From an uncultured Sphingobacteriia bacterium (lineage in GTDB: Bacteria; Bacteroidota; Bacteroidia; Chitinophagales; Chitinophagaceae), in contig CAMFKK010000056.1 of NCBI GenBank assembly GCA_945957225.1, positions 1 to 9,735 on the forward strand: DNA of 9,735 nucleotides. The letters run 5' to 3'. Below, one piece after another: positions 1 through 8,083 of the stretch. The stretch's first letter is position 1; every line of letters starts with the position of its first letter. The position numbers and the translations under genes were made by a program. The notes below the pieces were generated by a model. That model was not told the DNA's origin, did no database searches, and saw only the letters and a list, made by a program, of their open reading frames with translations.

Positions 1-746
1 GTGTGGTTGAATCTGAGGAATTGGTCATGGAGATTGCAGATAGGGTATCTGGCATTTGTAAAAAATTGGAAATTCCCTATGTTTTTAAAGCTTCTTATAG
101 AAAAGCCAATAGAACCAGTGCCAATTCTTTTACGGGCATTGGTGACGATAATGGTCTTAGTTTGATCAAAAAAGTAGGTACCCAATTTGGACTACCCACC
201 ACATCAGATATTCATGCGCATGAAGAGGCCGCCATGGCGGCCCCCTTTATAGATATTTTGCAGATCCCAGCTTTTCTTTGCCGTCAAACAGATTTGTTGG
301 TTGCCGCAGCAGAAACTGGAAAGATTGTCAATGTAAAAAAAGGACAGTTTCTCAGCGGTCCATCCATGAAATTTGCGGTGGACAAAATTAGAAAAGCAGG
401 CAATGAACAAGTCATGCTTACAGAGAGAGGCAATAGTTTTGGGTATACCGATTTGGTGGTGGATTATCGGAATATTCCTTGGATGCAGGAGCACCAAACC
501 CCAGTTATTATGGACTGTACCCATGCTTTGCAACAGCCTAATCAAACATCTGGGGTTACTGGTGGCAATCCACAATTGATAGGAACCATTGCCAAAGCGG
601 CCATCGCCACAGGCGCAAATGGCTTATTTATTGAAACCCATCCCAAGCCTTCTGAAGCCAAAAGCGATGGTGCCAATATGTTACAATTAGATTTGTTGGA
701 ACCCTTATTAGAACAACTGCTAAAAATTCGTAGGGTGGTTATTTAG
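1..746 (+). CDS. kdsA: 3-deoxy-8-phosphooctulonate synthase (Kdo-8-P synthase), 5'-truncated
   Basis: Condenses phosphoenolpyruvate with D-arabinose 5-phosphate to make Kdo 8-phosphate, the committed step to the Kdo of the lipopolysaccharide inner core, in the cytoplasm. About 247 residues are visible against roughly 270-285 in the family, so only the N-terminal 15-30 residues lie outside the window. The GTG at base 3 is an internal valine, not the start: it opens the conserved VVESEEL segment that follows the beginning of the TIM barrel. Diagnostic blocks, numbered from that valine, are KASYRKANRTS (29-39, substrate loop), FLCRQTDLL (91-99), NVKKGQFL (110-117) and TERGNSFGY (140-148). The residues aligned with the metal or active-site ligands are H174 (DCTH), E211 (FIETHP) and D222 (SDGAN). 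The C-terminus is complete, with TAG at 744-746. It converges on the PspC gene. The partial first codon bears on the metal class of the enzyme (see findings). The identification is secure. Confidence 0.95.
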   Translation, partial: VVESEELVMEIADRVSGICKKLEIPYVFKASYRKANRTSANSFTGIGDDNGLSLIKKVGTQFGLPTTSDIHAHEEAAMAAPFIDILQIPAFLCRQTDLLVAAAETGKIVNVKKGQFLSGPSMKFAVDKIRKAGNEQVMLTERGNSFGYTDLVVDYRNIPWMQEHQTPVIMDCTHALQQPNQTSGVTGGNPQLIGTIAKAAIATGANGLFIETHPKPSEAKSDGANMLQLDLLEPLLEQLLKIRRVVI

Positions 747-812
747 TTACATAACAAAACCCATCATTCTAAGCCTAAAATAATGGTTGTAAATAGGCTA
801 TTTGCTAATTGA

Positions 813-1034
813 TTACCAGTTACGTAAAGGATTCCTTCTGGCAGCAAGGATATAATTTTTGATATTGATCCAAAAAGCCAGGATCATATAAACTAAGATG
901 GGAGATCCCATGGTTAGGAATGAGATATAAATGAACCACATTCTAATCTTAGAGCTTGCTATACCAAACTTTTCCCCAATGGCGGTACAAACCCCAAATG
1001 CGTGCATTTCTATGTTCTCACGAATTTTCTGCAT
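813..1034 (-). CDS. Small PspC-domain membrane protein
   Basis: A 73-residue protein that is essentially one PspC domain (phage-shock-protein C type). After a short polar N-terminus it shows the family signature: FGVCTAIGEKFGI (13-25), a conserved arginine (R31), then a hydrophobic stretch at about 32-56 with a mid-helix GSP break, followed by a basic tail (ARRNPLRN). PspC proteins sit in the inner membrane. In enterobacteria PspC senses envelope stress with PspA and PspB. Stand-alone short PspC proteins are common in Bacteroidota and mostly uncharacterised, so a role in envelope stress is only an inference. The start is the ATG at 1034-1032. A second methionine at residue 10 would shorten the protein without touching the domain. 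No Shine-Dalgarno sequence is visible, as is normal for the phylum. No pspA or pspB neighbour is in the window. It is transcribed towards kdsA. Confidence 0.85.
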   Translation of the reverse strand: MQKIRENIEMHAFGVCTAIGEKFGIASSKIRMWFIYISFLTMGSPILVYMILAFWINIKNYILAARRNPLRNW

Positions 1035-1104
1035 GTTATTATTTTGTTGGGGGGTGAATACAATGTAAAACTAGACAATTGAAATGAATATTTGTTCAAA
1101 ACAG

Positions 1105-1137
1105 TTTGTTTATAGACCCTGTTTTAACGTAAATTCG
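1105..1137 (+). promoter_or_regulatory. Candidate Bacteroidota-type promoter for aconitase
   Basis: TTTG at 1105-1108 is followed after 21 bases by TAAATTCG at 1130-1137, one mismatch from the TAnnTTTG -7 element used by the primary sigma factor in Bacteroidota. It would start transcription near 1144, giving a leader of about 85 bases before the aconitase ATG. A second TTTG at 1091-1094 is too far upstream for the same -7 box. The 194-base gap between the PspC gene and aconitase holds nothing else I can support. This is a motif match only, with no experimental basis. Confidence 0.45.
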
Positions 1138-1228
1138 CGCAAACCTGAGTAGAAACAAGGATAATCCTGCTTTTGAAAGGTTAAAAGACTGAATTTTTCA
1201 TCATCTCAAATCATAAATTGTTATAGCT

Positions 1229-3499
<2,271 letters not shown>

Positions 3500-3520
3500 T
3501 CTAGTAACTCACCAATAACT

Positions 3521-3549
3521 AAAAGGGCCACTGATCAGTGGCCCTTTTT
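3521..3549. terminator. Bidirectional intrinsic terminator between convergent genes
   Basis: A perfect 20-base palindrome occupies 3525-3544 (GGGCCACT, GATC at the centre, AGTGGCCC), flanked by AAAA on the left and TTTTT on the right. It can fold as an 8-bp GC-rich stem, extended by A-T pairs, with a four-base loop. It carries a U tract in both directions, so it can end both the aconitase transcript and the minus-strand membrane-protein transcript. Confidence 0.92.
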
Positions 3550-3568
3550 ATTTGTAGTAAACATTTGC

Positions 3569-3991
3569 TTATTTTTCCAATCTACCATTCATCCAGCCTA
3601 CTACAGCACCAGTAATGGTACCCATTAAAGTAGCAGCCGCTATATCAATGATTGTACCTTTTAAAGTATAGAGATTAGCATTGCCATAGATAGTAAAATC
3701 ATACCCAGCTGCAATTAAAAAACTGATAAAAGCGCCATCTGAAGCGCCATCAAATAATTTGTTCACTTTGGACCATTTGTTGAAAATATAGGATAGTGTT
3801 AAGGACATAAACACACTTCCCAAAATAAGGGACCACCAAACCATTTGTTCTGGAGTTCTGGACACTCCTGTGGCTGAACCTGCATTTTTTGCCAAAACCT
3901 CCGCAAACAATACTCCATAAATTAAATAACCGCCAAAAAAAGAAGCTACGCCACCAACTAATCCAGAAATGTAAAATTTTTTCCTGTTCAT
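3569..3991 (-). CDS. Four-helix integral membrane protein of unknown function
   Basis: A 140-residue hydrophobic protein with an N-terminal MNRKK positive patch and four probable membrane helices at about 7-30, 52-70, 82-102 and 112-134. Small-residue patterns (GLVGGVASFFGG; GTITGAVVG) suggest tight helix packing. A polar segment between helices 1 and 2 (KNAGSATGVSRTPEQMVWW, 35-53) looks like a conserved family signature. I recall similar Bacteroidota proteins annotated only as hypothetical. The overall plan resembles the DUF1761 type, but I cannot assign it. The open frame extends two codons further to a TTG at 3997. I chose the ATG at 3991 because it is the normal start and the extra two residues (Met-Gln) add nothing. 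It is divergent from the chaN-like gene and ends at the shared terminator at 3521-3549. No function is proposed. Confidence 0.8.
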   Translation of the reverse strand: MNRKKFYISGLVGGVASFFGGYLIYGVLFAEVLAKNAGSATGVSRTPEQMVWWSLILGSVFMSLTLSYIFNKWSKVNKLFDGASDGAFISFLIAAGYDFTIYGNANLYTLKGTIIDIAAATLMGTITGAVVGWMNGRLEK

Positions 3992-4120
3992 TTGCAATCG
4001 TTTAAGGTGAATATCAAAACAAGGTAAATTTTTATCTCTGAATTTGCAATATCAATTTTTCCGGCTCCAGACAACTATTTCCAATTTGTTGGCATGATGG
4101 CTTTTCAGTAATTTAACCGA

Positions 4121-4975
4121 ATGAGAAAAATAGTCTTAACCCAAGTTCTGTTACTGCTTTTTGGAGTGCTAATGGCCCAACAAAAGCCCGCCTACATTTT
4201 ATACAATAGCAAGGGAAAAAAGGTTGCTTACCAAAAAATGATCAAGCATTTGGTGGAGAATGACGTGGTACTATTTGGTGAATACCATAATAATGCTATT
4301 GCACATTGGCTACAGCTAGCAGTAACTAAAGATTGTTTTAACAAAAAAAACTTGGTATTAGGTGCGGAAATGTTTGAACAAGATAACCAAACAGCCTTAA
4401 ATAATTATTTGACTGGGAGCATTACTGCCAAGGGGTTGGATTCGTCCGCCAGACTATGGAAAAATTATCCAACTGATTATGCGCCCTTGGTCAATTTTGC
4501 AAAAGAAAATAAATTGGTCTTTGCTGCTACCAATATCCCAAGAAAATATGCATCCATGGTAGCCAAAGGAGGTTTTCAAATTTTGGATACTATTTCTGCA
4601 AAAGAAAAATCTTGGATGGCACCACTACCTATTGCTTATGATGCAGAATTACCGGGTTACAAAAATATGATTGCAATGATGGGGGGGCATGGAGGAGAAA
4701 ATCTGCCAAAGGCTCAGGCAATTAAAGACGCCACCATGGCGCATTTTATATTAACAAACAGCAAAGAAGGTTCTTTATTTATCCACTACAATGGATCTTA
4801 TCATAGTGAGAATTACGAGGGCATCAATTGGTATTTGAAAAAACAAAGGCCCAACATTAAAATTGTTACCATTACTACCGTGTCTCAAAAAGACATTAAT
4901 ACCTTATTGACCGAGAACAAAGGCAAGGCAGATTATATTATTTGTGTTGATGCAGATATGACCAATACTTATTGA
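4121..4975 (+). CDS. Secreted ChaN/Tiki-family protein (haem-binding-uptake type)
   Basis: A 284-residue member of the ChaN (DUF399, Tiki/TraB-fold) family. Visible motifs are FGEYHNN (52-58) with H62 just after, GAEMFEQDNQ (81-90), NIPRKYASMVAKGG (138-151), QAIKDATMAHFI (199-210) and IHYNGSYH (221-228). These are the paired Glu/His-containing loops that line the family's pocket. Campylobacter ChaN binds haem and is linked to iron acquisition, while Tiki relatives are metal-dependent proteases, so either haem handling or a hydrolase role is possible. Residues 1-19 form a signal peptide ending LMA-QQ, consistent with signal peptidase I. There is no lipobox cysteine, so unlike many ChaN proteins this one looks periplasmic or secreted rather than a lipoprotein. 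It contains G7 (4681-4687) and A8 (4343-4350) homopolymers but the frame is intact. It is divergent from the upstream membrane protein; the first terminator-like hairpin downstream is about 130 bases after the stop. Confidence 0.85.
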   Translation: MRKIVLTQVLLLLFGVLMAQQKPAYILYNSKGKKVAYQKMIKHLVENDVVLFGEYHNNAIAHWLQLAVTKDCFNKKNLVLGAEMFEQDNQTALNNYLTGSITAKGLDSSARLWKNYPTDYAPLVNFAKENKLVFAATNIPRKYASMVAKGGFQILDTISAKEKSWMAPLPIAYDAELPGYKNMIAMMGGHGGENLPKAQAIKDATMAHFILTNSKEGSLFIHYNGSYHSENYEGINWYLKKQRPNIKIVTITTVSQKDINTLLTENKGKADYIICVDADMTNTY

Positions 4976-5002
4976 TAAAATTTAAAAACTCCGTTCATAA
5001 AA

Positions 5003-5020
5003 ATACCCACTAGGGGGTAT
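5003..5020. promoter_or_regulatory. Inverted repeat resembling a CsoR/CstR-family operator
   Basis: ATACCC (5003-5008) and GGGTAT (5015-5020) form a dyad around a central CTAG (5010-5013). The only broken pair is A5009/G5014. CsoR-family repressors (copper-sensing CsoR, persulfide-sensing CstR) are known to bind pseudo-palindromes of the form ATACCC...GGGGTAT with a G-rich half. The site abuts the candidate promoter at 5022-5049, where a bound repressor could block RNA polymerase. No CsoR-family gene is in this window, so the regulator would be encoded elsewhere. The match is by eye. Confidence 0.5.
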
Positions 5021-5021
5021 G

Positions 5022-5049
5022 ATTGGCATCTTTTCTTGTATTAGATTTG
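5022..5049 (+). promoter_or_regulatory. Candidate promoter with perfect TAnnTTTG box
   Basis: TAGATTTG at 5042-5049 matches the Bacteroidota -7 element exactly. The only nearby -33 candidate is ATTG at 5022-5025, giving a 16-base spacer, somewhat short against the usual 17-23. Transcription would start near 5056, immediately before a hairpin and 139 bases upstream of the DoxX-like ORF. The adjacent inverted repeat at 5003-5020 strengthens the case that this is a regulated promoter. Confidence 0.45.
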
Positions 5050-5055
5050 CTTTGT

Positions 5056-5137
5056 GAATGAAAATTCACACTCCGGGGGGAGGTAGGCATTTAGCCTAAA
5101 AAAAGCTGCGGCATAGAATCTATGCCGCACTTTGTTT
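5056..5137 (+). ncRNA. Putative short structured RNA or leader (unnamed)
   Basis: The stretch between the candidate start site and the terminator holds consecutive small folds. A 7-bp stem TGTGAAT/ATTCACA has a GAAA (GNRA-type) tetraloop (5053-5070). It is followed by CTCC/GGAG with a G4 loop (5071-5082), by TAGGC/GCCTA with a five-base loop (5084-5098), and by the terminator hairpin at 5107-5129. The full first stem would need transcription to start at or before 5053, slightly upstream of the predicted +1. The RNA would be about 80 nt and has no convincing protein-coding content. It could be an independent small RNA, an attenuated 5' leader of the DoxX-like gene, or only the 3' end of the chaN transcript. 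I do not recognise it as a named RNA family. It fills most of the 219-base gap. Confidence 0.3.
5107..5137. terminator. Intrinsic terminator
   Basis: A 10-bp perfect stem TGCGGCATAG (5107-5116) / CTATGCCGCA (5120-5129) has an AAT loop, followed by C and TTTGTTT on the plus strand. Seven A residues at 5098-5104 precede it, so it would also work on the minus strand, with a better U tract. On the plus strand it can stop chaN read-through or end the putative short RNA at 5056. Because it lies upstream of the DoxX-like ORF it could also act as an attenuator. Confidence 0.8.
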
Positions 5138-5194
5138 ATAGAGGGTTAAGCAGAATAGAAGAATTGATTATCTTCCAATTACAAATCCCTTTAT

Positions 5195-6502
5195 ATGGAG
5201 CAAACCCATTCTACCACTAAGTCTCAGTGGTCTTTCTCAAGAAAACTTATCTTTCGCATAAGTGCTATTTATTACCTATTCTTTTTTGAACCTTGGTCCT
5301 TTCTTCAACAAATACCTGGAACCAATTATGTGTTACACTATTGGACTGATTTTTTGGAATGGGTAGTACAGACGCTAAACAAACATTTTTATCATATAAA
5401 AGATGTATTGGTTTATCCCAACGGAAGTGGTGATACTTCATTTGGCTGGGCGCAACAGTTTAGTATCATCATAGTAGCACTGTTGGGTGGTATCATTTGG
5501 GCCTTACTAGATAGAAAATCTAATTCGTTTGAAAAATGGGAATATTGGTTGCGTCAATTAGTACGATATAGTCTAGCTATGATTGCTATGACCTACGGGG
5601 TTCTGAAAGTTTTTCCTTTACAAATGCCCTATCCTTTGCTGAGTCAAATGGCTACTCCCTTGGGTGATTTTTTACCTATGCGTTTTTCTTGGCTATTTAT
5701 TGGATACTCACACCCATACGAAACCTTTTCAGGCGTATTAGAAGTATTAACTGCATTATTTCTTTTTAACAGAAAAACGGTTAATATAGGCATCTTCATG
5801 GCATCTGGTGTTTTTCTCAATGTAATGATGCTGAACCTTTGCTATGACATACCTGTGAAGATTTATTCCATGAACCTTTTCATTGCAAGCATTTTTTTAC
5901 TCTTGCATGATGCAAAAAGAATGATTGCCTTTTTTGTATTGAATCAAAGCGTAGCACCAAGCCAATCCTGGGAATGGACACCCAATAAAAAATGGAAAAA
6001 GATTGGCCGTTGGATTTTTAAAGCTGCATTTTTTCTAGTGATTATGGCAATTCCATTTTACGAAGCTTATGACTCTTATCAACAAGAAAAAAACAAAGCT
6101 GATTCCAAACCTATCCCCTCTGGCATTTACGATGTACCATTGTTTGTTCTAAATCATGATACCATTGCTCCATTATTAACAGACACCCTTCGTTGGCAGA
6201 ATCTCATTATGGAAAAAGGAAATTATGGCAGCGTTGGTTCTAAAGACAGTCAGTTCCGTCAACGCTATGGGCGAGGTTATTTTAGTATCAAAGAAGATAG
6301 TACCAGCAAACAGTTAGAATTTAGGAAAAACGCTTCTGACAGTCTTCCCTTTGCCCATTTTAAATACCGTATTGCCGATAGCAGTTTTTATTTGTGGGGC
6401 AAGTTCCAAAAAGATTCTTTGCACTTGGTCTTAAAAAAGTCTAAACGGCATTTTCAACTATCAGAGAACCAGTTTCATTGGTTGAGTGAGGCAAATAGGT
6501 AA
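5195..6502 (+). CDS. DoxX-like multi-pass membrane protein with soluble C-terminal region
   Basis: A 435-residue protein. After a polar N-terminus it has about seven or eight probable membrane helices: near 16-33, 88-105, 120-141, 164-172 (short), 178-192, 198-214, 224-238 and 273-291. The central block YGVLKVFPLQMPYPLL (134-149), TPLGDFLPMRFSW (154-166), GVLEVLTALFLFNRKT (180-195) and LNLCYDIPVKIYS (213-225) resembles Bacteroidota proteins annotated as DoxX family. DoxX-type proteins are quinone-linked membrane redox components in some organisms, but the activity of this long subgroup is unknown. Residues from about 300 to the end are hydrophilic and probably beta-rich, with alternating Tyr/Phe/Lys/Asp patterns. 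They likely sit outside the membrane on one side, and I recognise no domain there. The ATG at 5195 has no Shine-Dalgarno sequence. Nothing resembling a terminator follows, so read-through into the GH30 gene 70 bases downstream is possible. The family call is moderate; no substrate is assigned. Confidence 0.65.
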   Translation: MEQTHSTTKSQWSFSRKLIFRISAIYYLFFFEPWSFLQQIPGTNYVLHYWTDFLEWVVQTLNKHFYHIKDVLVYPNGSGDTSFGWAQQFSIIIVALLGGIIWALLDRKSNSFEKWEYWLRQLVRYSLAMIAMTYGVLKVFPLQMPYPLLSQMATPLGDFLPMRFSWLFIGYSHPYETFSGVLEVLTALFLFNRKTVNIGIFMASGVFLNVMMLNLCYDIPVKIYSMNLFIASIFLLLHDAKRMIAFFVLNQSVAPSQSWEWTPNKKWKKIGRWIFKAAFFLVIMAIPFYEAYDSYQQEKNKADSKPIPSGIYDVPLFVLNHDTIAPLLTDTLRWQNLIMEKGNYGSVGSKDSQFRQRYGRGYFSIKEDSTSKQLEFRKNASDSLPFAHFKYRIADSSFYLWGKFQKDSLHLVLKKSKRHFQLSENQFHWLSEANR

Positions 6503-6507
6503 TAGTT

Positions 6508-6537
6508 TTTGAAATGGGTTATGCGCTAATTTATTTG
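6508..6537 (+). promoter_or_regulatory. Candidate promoter for the GH30 gene
   Basis: TTTG at 6508-6511 is followed after 18 bases by TTTATTTG at 6530-6537, one mismatch from TAnnTTTG. Transcription would begin near 6544, leaving a leader of about 29 bases that contains a small inverted repeat AAGTAT/ATACTT (6545-6560). This is a motif match only. Confidence 0.45.
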
Positions 6538-6572
6538 TAATTTTAAGTATCTATATACTTTAACGATTGCTT

Positions 6573-8033
6573 ATGAATCAGCCCCTTTTGACTGCTATTG
6601 CCATTGCTATGCTAGCCATTCCTAGTACCTCAAAAAATGATACAGATCCAGTTCCTAAATCCACAAAAACTACACAGGTAACAGTTTATACAACAGCAGA
6701 AAATAGTAGCTTCAGATTAACTAAAACTGCTACGCTTCAGTTTAGTCCTTATGGTCAACCATTTGAAACTGAACCAGCTGTTTTTGTTGACCCTAATAAA
6801 AGCTTTCAAACATTTGTAGGGATTGGTGGTGCTTTAACCGATGCATCTGCTGAAACTTTTGCCAAACTTCCCAAAATCAAGCAGACAGAATTGCTAGAAA
6901 AACTATTTGGAAAAGAAAATGGTATTGGCTATTCCTTGGCTAGAACCAATATTCATAGTTGCGATTTTTCAAGTGGTAGTTATACCTATATCAAAGAAAA
7001 TGACAAAGAGTTAAACTCTTTTAATATTGACCATGACATGAAGTACAGGATTCCCTTTATTCAACAAGCTATTGCAGCTGCGGGAGGAAAACTTACTTTA
7101 TTTGTAAGCCCATGGAGTCCACCAGCATGGATGAAGGATAATAAATCTATGTTACAAGGTGGTAAACTGTTACCTGCTTATTACCAATCTTGGTCAAATT
7201 ATTATGTAAAATATATCTATAGTTTGCAAAAACTAAATATCCCTGTATGGGGCTTAAGTGTTCAAAATGAACCCATGGCCAAACAACGCTGGGAATCATG
7301 CTTGTATACCGCTGAAGAAGAGAGGGATTTTATCAAGAACTTTTTAGGACCAACCTTAACCAGATCAGGGCTTGCAGATAAAAAATTGATTGCATGGGAT
7401 CATAATAGAGACTTATTATATCAAAGAGCTAATACCATTTTAAGTGACCCAGCAGCCGCTAAATATGTTTGGGGTATAGGTTTTCATTGGTATGAAGACT
7501 GGACAGGTGGTGGAAAGTTATTTGACAATGTTAGACGTGTAAATGAGGCTTTTCCTAAAACCAATTTAATTTTCACAGAAGGATGTGCTGAAAGTTTTGA
7601 TCTCAAAAAAATCAATGATTGGAAATGGGGAGAAACTTATGGCAGGTCACTGATCAATGATTTTAACAATGGAACAGTAGGCTGGACAGATTGGAATGTG
7701 TTATTGGATGAAAAAGGAGGCCCCAATCATGTGGGAAATTTTTGTTTTGCACCTGTACACGCAGACACCAAAACAGGAGAACTAACCTACCTTAATTCTT
7801 ATTATTATATTGGCCATTTTTCCAAATTTATTAGACCAGGCGCTAAAAGAATTATCAGTTCTACCAGCAGGGGACAATTACTTACCACTGCATTCAAAAA
7901 TCTTGATGGCAGTATCATTGTGGTAGTCATGAATCAAAGTAATGAAGCCATCCCCTATCATATGGGCATTGGTAATAAGGCAGTAGCTTATACAAGTCAA
8001 GCCCATTCTATTCAGACCATGGTTGTGAATTAG
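6573..8033 (+). CDS. Secreted GH30 family glycoside hydrolase (glucosylceramidase / beta-1,6-glucanase type)
   Basis: A 486-residue retaining glycosidase of GH30, with a (beta/alpha)8 barrel plus a C-terminal beta-sandwich (about 400-486). Motifs are FVGIGGALTDASAETF (81-96), which opens the barrel region, then FVSPWSPPAWMKDN, then SVQNEP with the general acid/base E233, and FTEGC with the nucleophile E336. GWTDWNVLLDEKGGPNH lies near the end of the barrel. The family cleaves beta-glucosidic bonds, for example glucosylceramide or beta-1,6-glucan in related subfamilies; the exact substrate cannot be read here. An in-frame TTG lies two codons upstream (6567), just after a stop at 6561. I prefer the ATG at 6573. 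The N-terminus (MNQPLLTAIAIAMLAIPSTS) is hydrophobic and signal-like but carries no Lys or Arg, which is unusual. No lipobox is seen. Export is therefore likely but not certain. There are no SusC/SusD neighbours. The next gene starts 50 bases after the stop. Confidence 0.92.
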   Translation: MNQPLLTAIAIAMLAIPSTSKNDTDPVPKSTKTTQVTVYTTAENSSFRLTKTATLQFSPYGQPFETEPAVFVDPNKSFQTFVGIGGALTDASAETFAKLPKIKQTELLEKLFGKENGIGYSLARTNIHSCDFSSGSYTYIKENDKELNSFNIDHDMKYRIPFIQQAIAAAGGKLTLFVSPWSPPAWMKDNKSMLQGGKLLPAYYQSWSNYYVKYIYSLQKLNIPVWGLSVQNEPMAKQRWESCLYTAEEERDFIKNFLGPTLTRSGLADKKLIAWDHNRDLLYQRANTILSDPAAAKYVWGIGFHWYEDWTGGGKLFDNVRRVNEAFPKTNLIFTEGCAESFDLKKINDWKWGETYGRSLINDFNNGTVGWTDWNVLLDEKGGPNHVGNFCFAPVHADTKTGELTYLNSYYYIGHFSKFIRPGAKRIISSTSRGQLLTTAFKNLDGSIIVVVMNQSNEAIPYHMGIGNKAVAYTSQAHSIQTMVVN

Positions 8034-8061
8034 TGAGTAGTAAAAAGAACCTAATAGCCAT

Positions 8062-8069
8062 TATATTTG
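8062..8069 (+). promoter_or_regulatory. Isolated TAnnTTTG element before the oxidoreductase
   Basis: TATATTTG at 8062-8069 matches the Bacteroidota -7 consensus exactly, but there is no TTG at the proper distance upstream. If used, transcription would start near 8076, only about 8 bases before the ATG, giving an almost leaderless message. It may allow the 8084 gene to be expressed separately from GH30. Weak evidence. Confidence 0.25.
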
Positions 8070-8083
8070 AATAAAGCATTCAC

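Noticed and set aside
204..575. Minus-strand open frames inside kdsA and aconitase, and overlapping frames inside the oxidoreductase
   Set aside because: They lie antisense to or in another frame of well-supported genes and show no family motifs; they are shadows.
772..799. Inverted repeat AGCCTA/TAGGCT between kdsA and the PspC gene, possible terminator
   Set aside because: Only 6 bp of stem with a 16-base AT-rich loop and no clear T tract; too weak to call although its position between convergent genes is suitable.
4085..4116. TTTG, 20-base spacer, TAATTTAA as a chaN promoter
   Set aside because: The -7 element has two mismatches and would start transcription at the ATG itself. TGAATTTG at 4039-4046 is an alternative but lacks a -33 element. 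Neither is convincing.
4343..4350. A8 run forming A-AAA-AAC, a possible -1 frameshift site in the ChaN-like gene
   Set aside because: The zero frame encodes the full conserved protein and I see no stimulatory structure or alternative conserved frame.
5019..5057. Twelve-codon ORF (MIGIFSCIRFAL) starting inside the operator-like repeat
   Set aside because: It lies upstream of the predicted transcript start and overlaps the promoter; no sign of translation.
6545..6560. Small hairpin AAGTAT/ATACTT before the GH30 start
   Set aside because: A six-bp AT-rich stem is expected by chance in such sequence; no T tract and no recognised operator.
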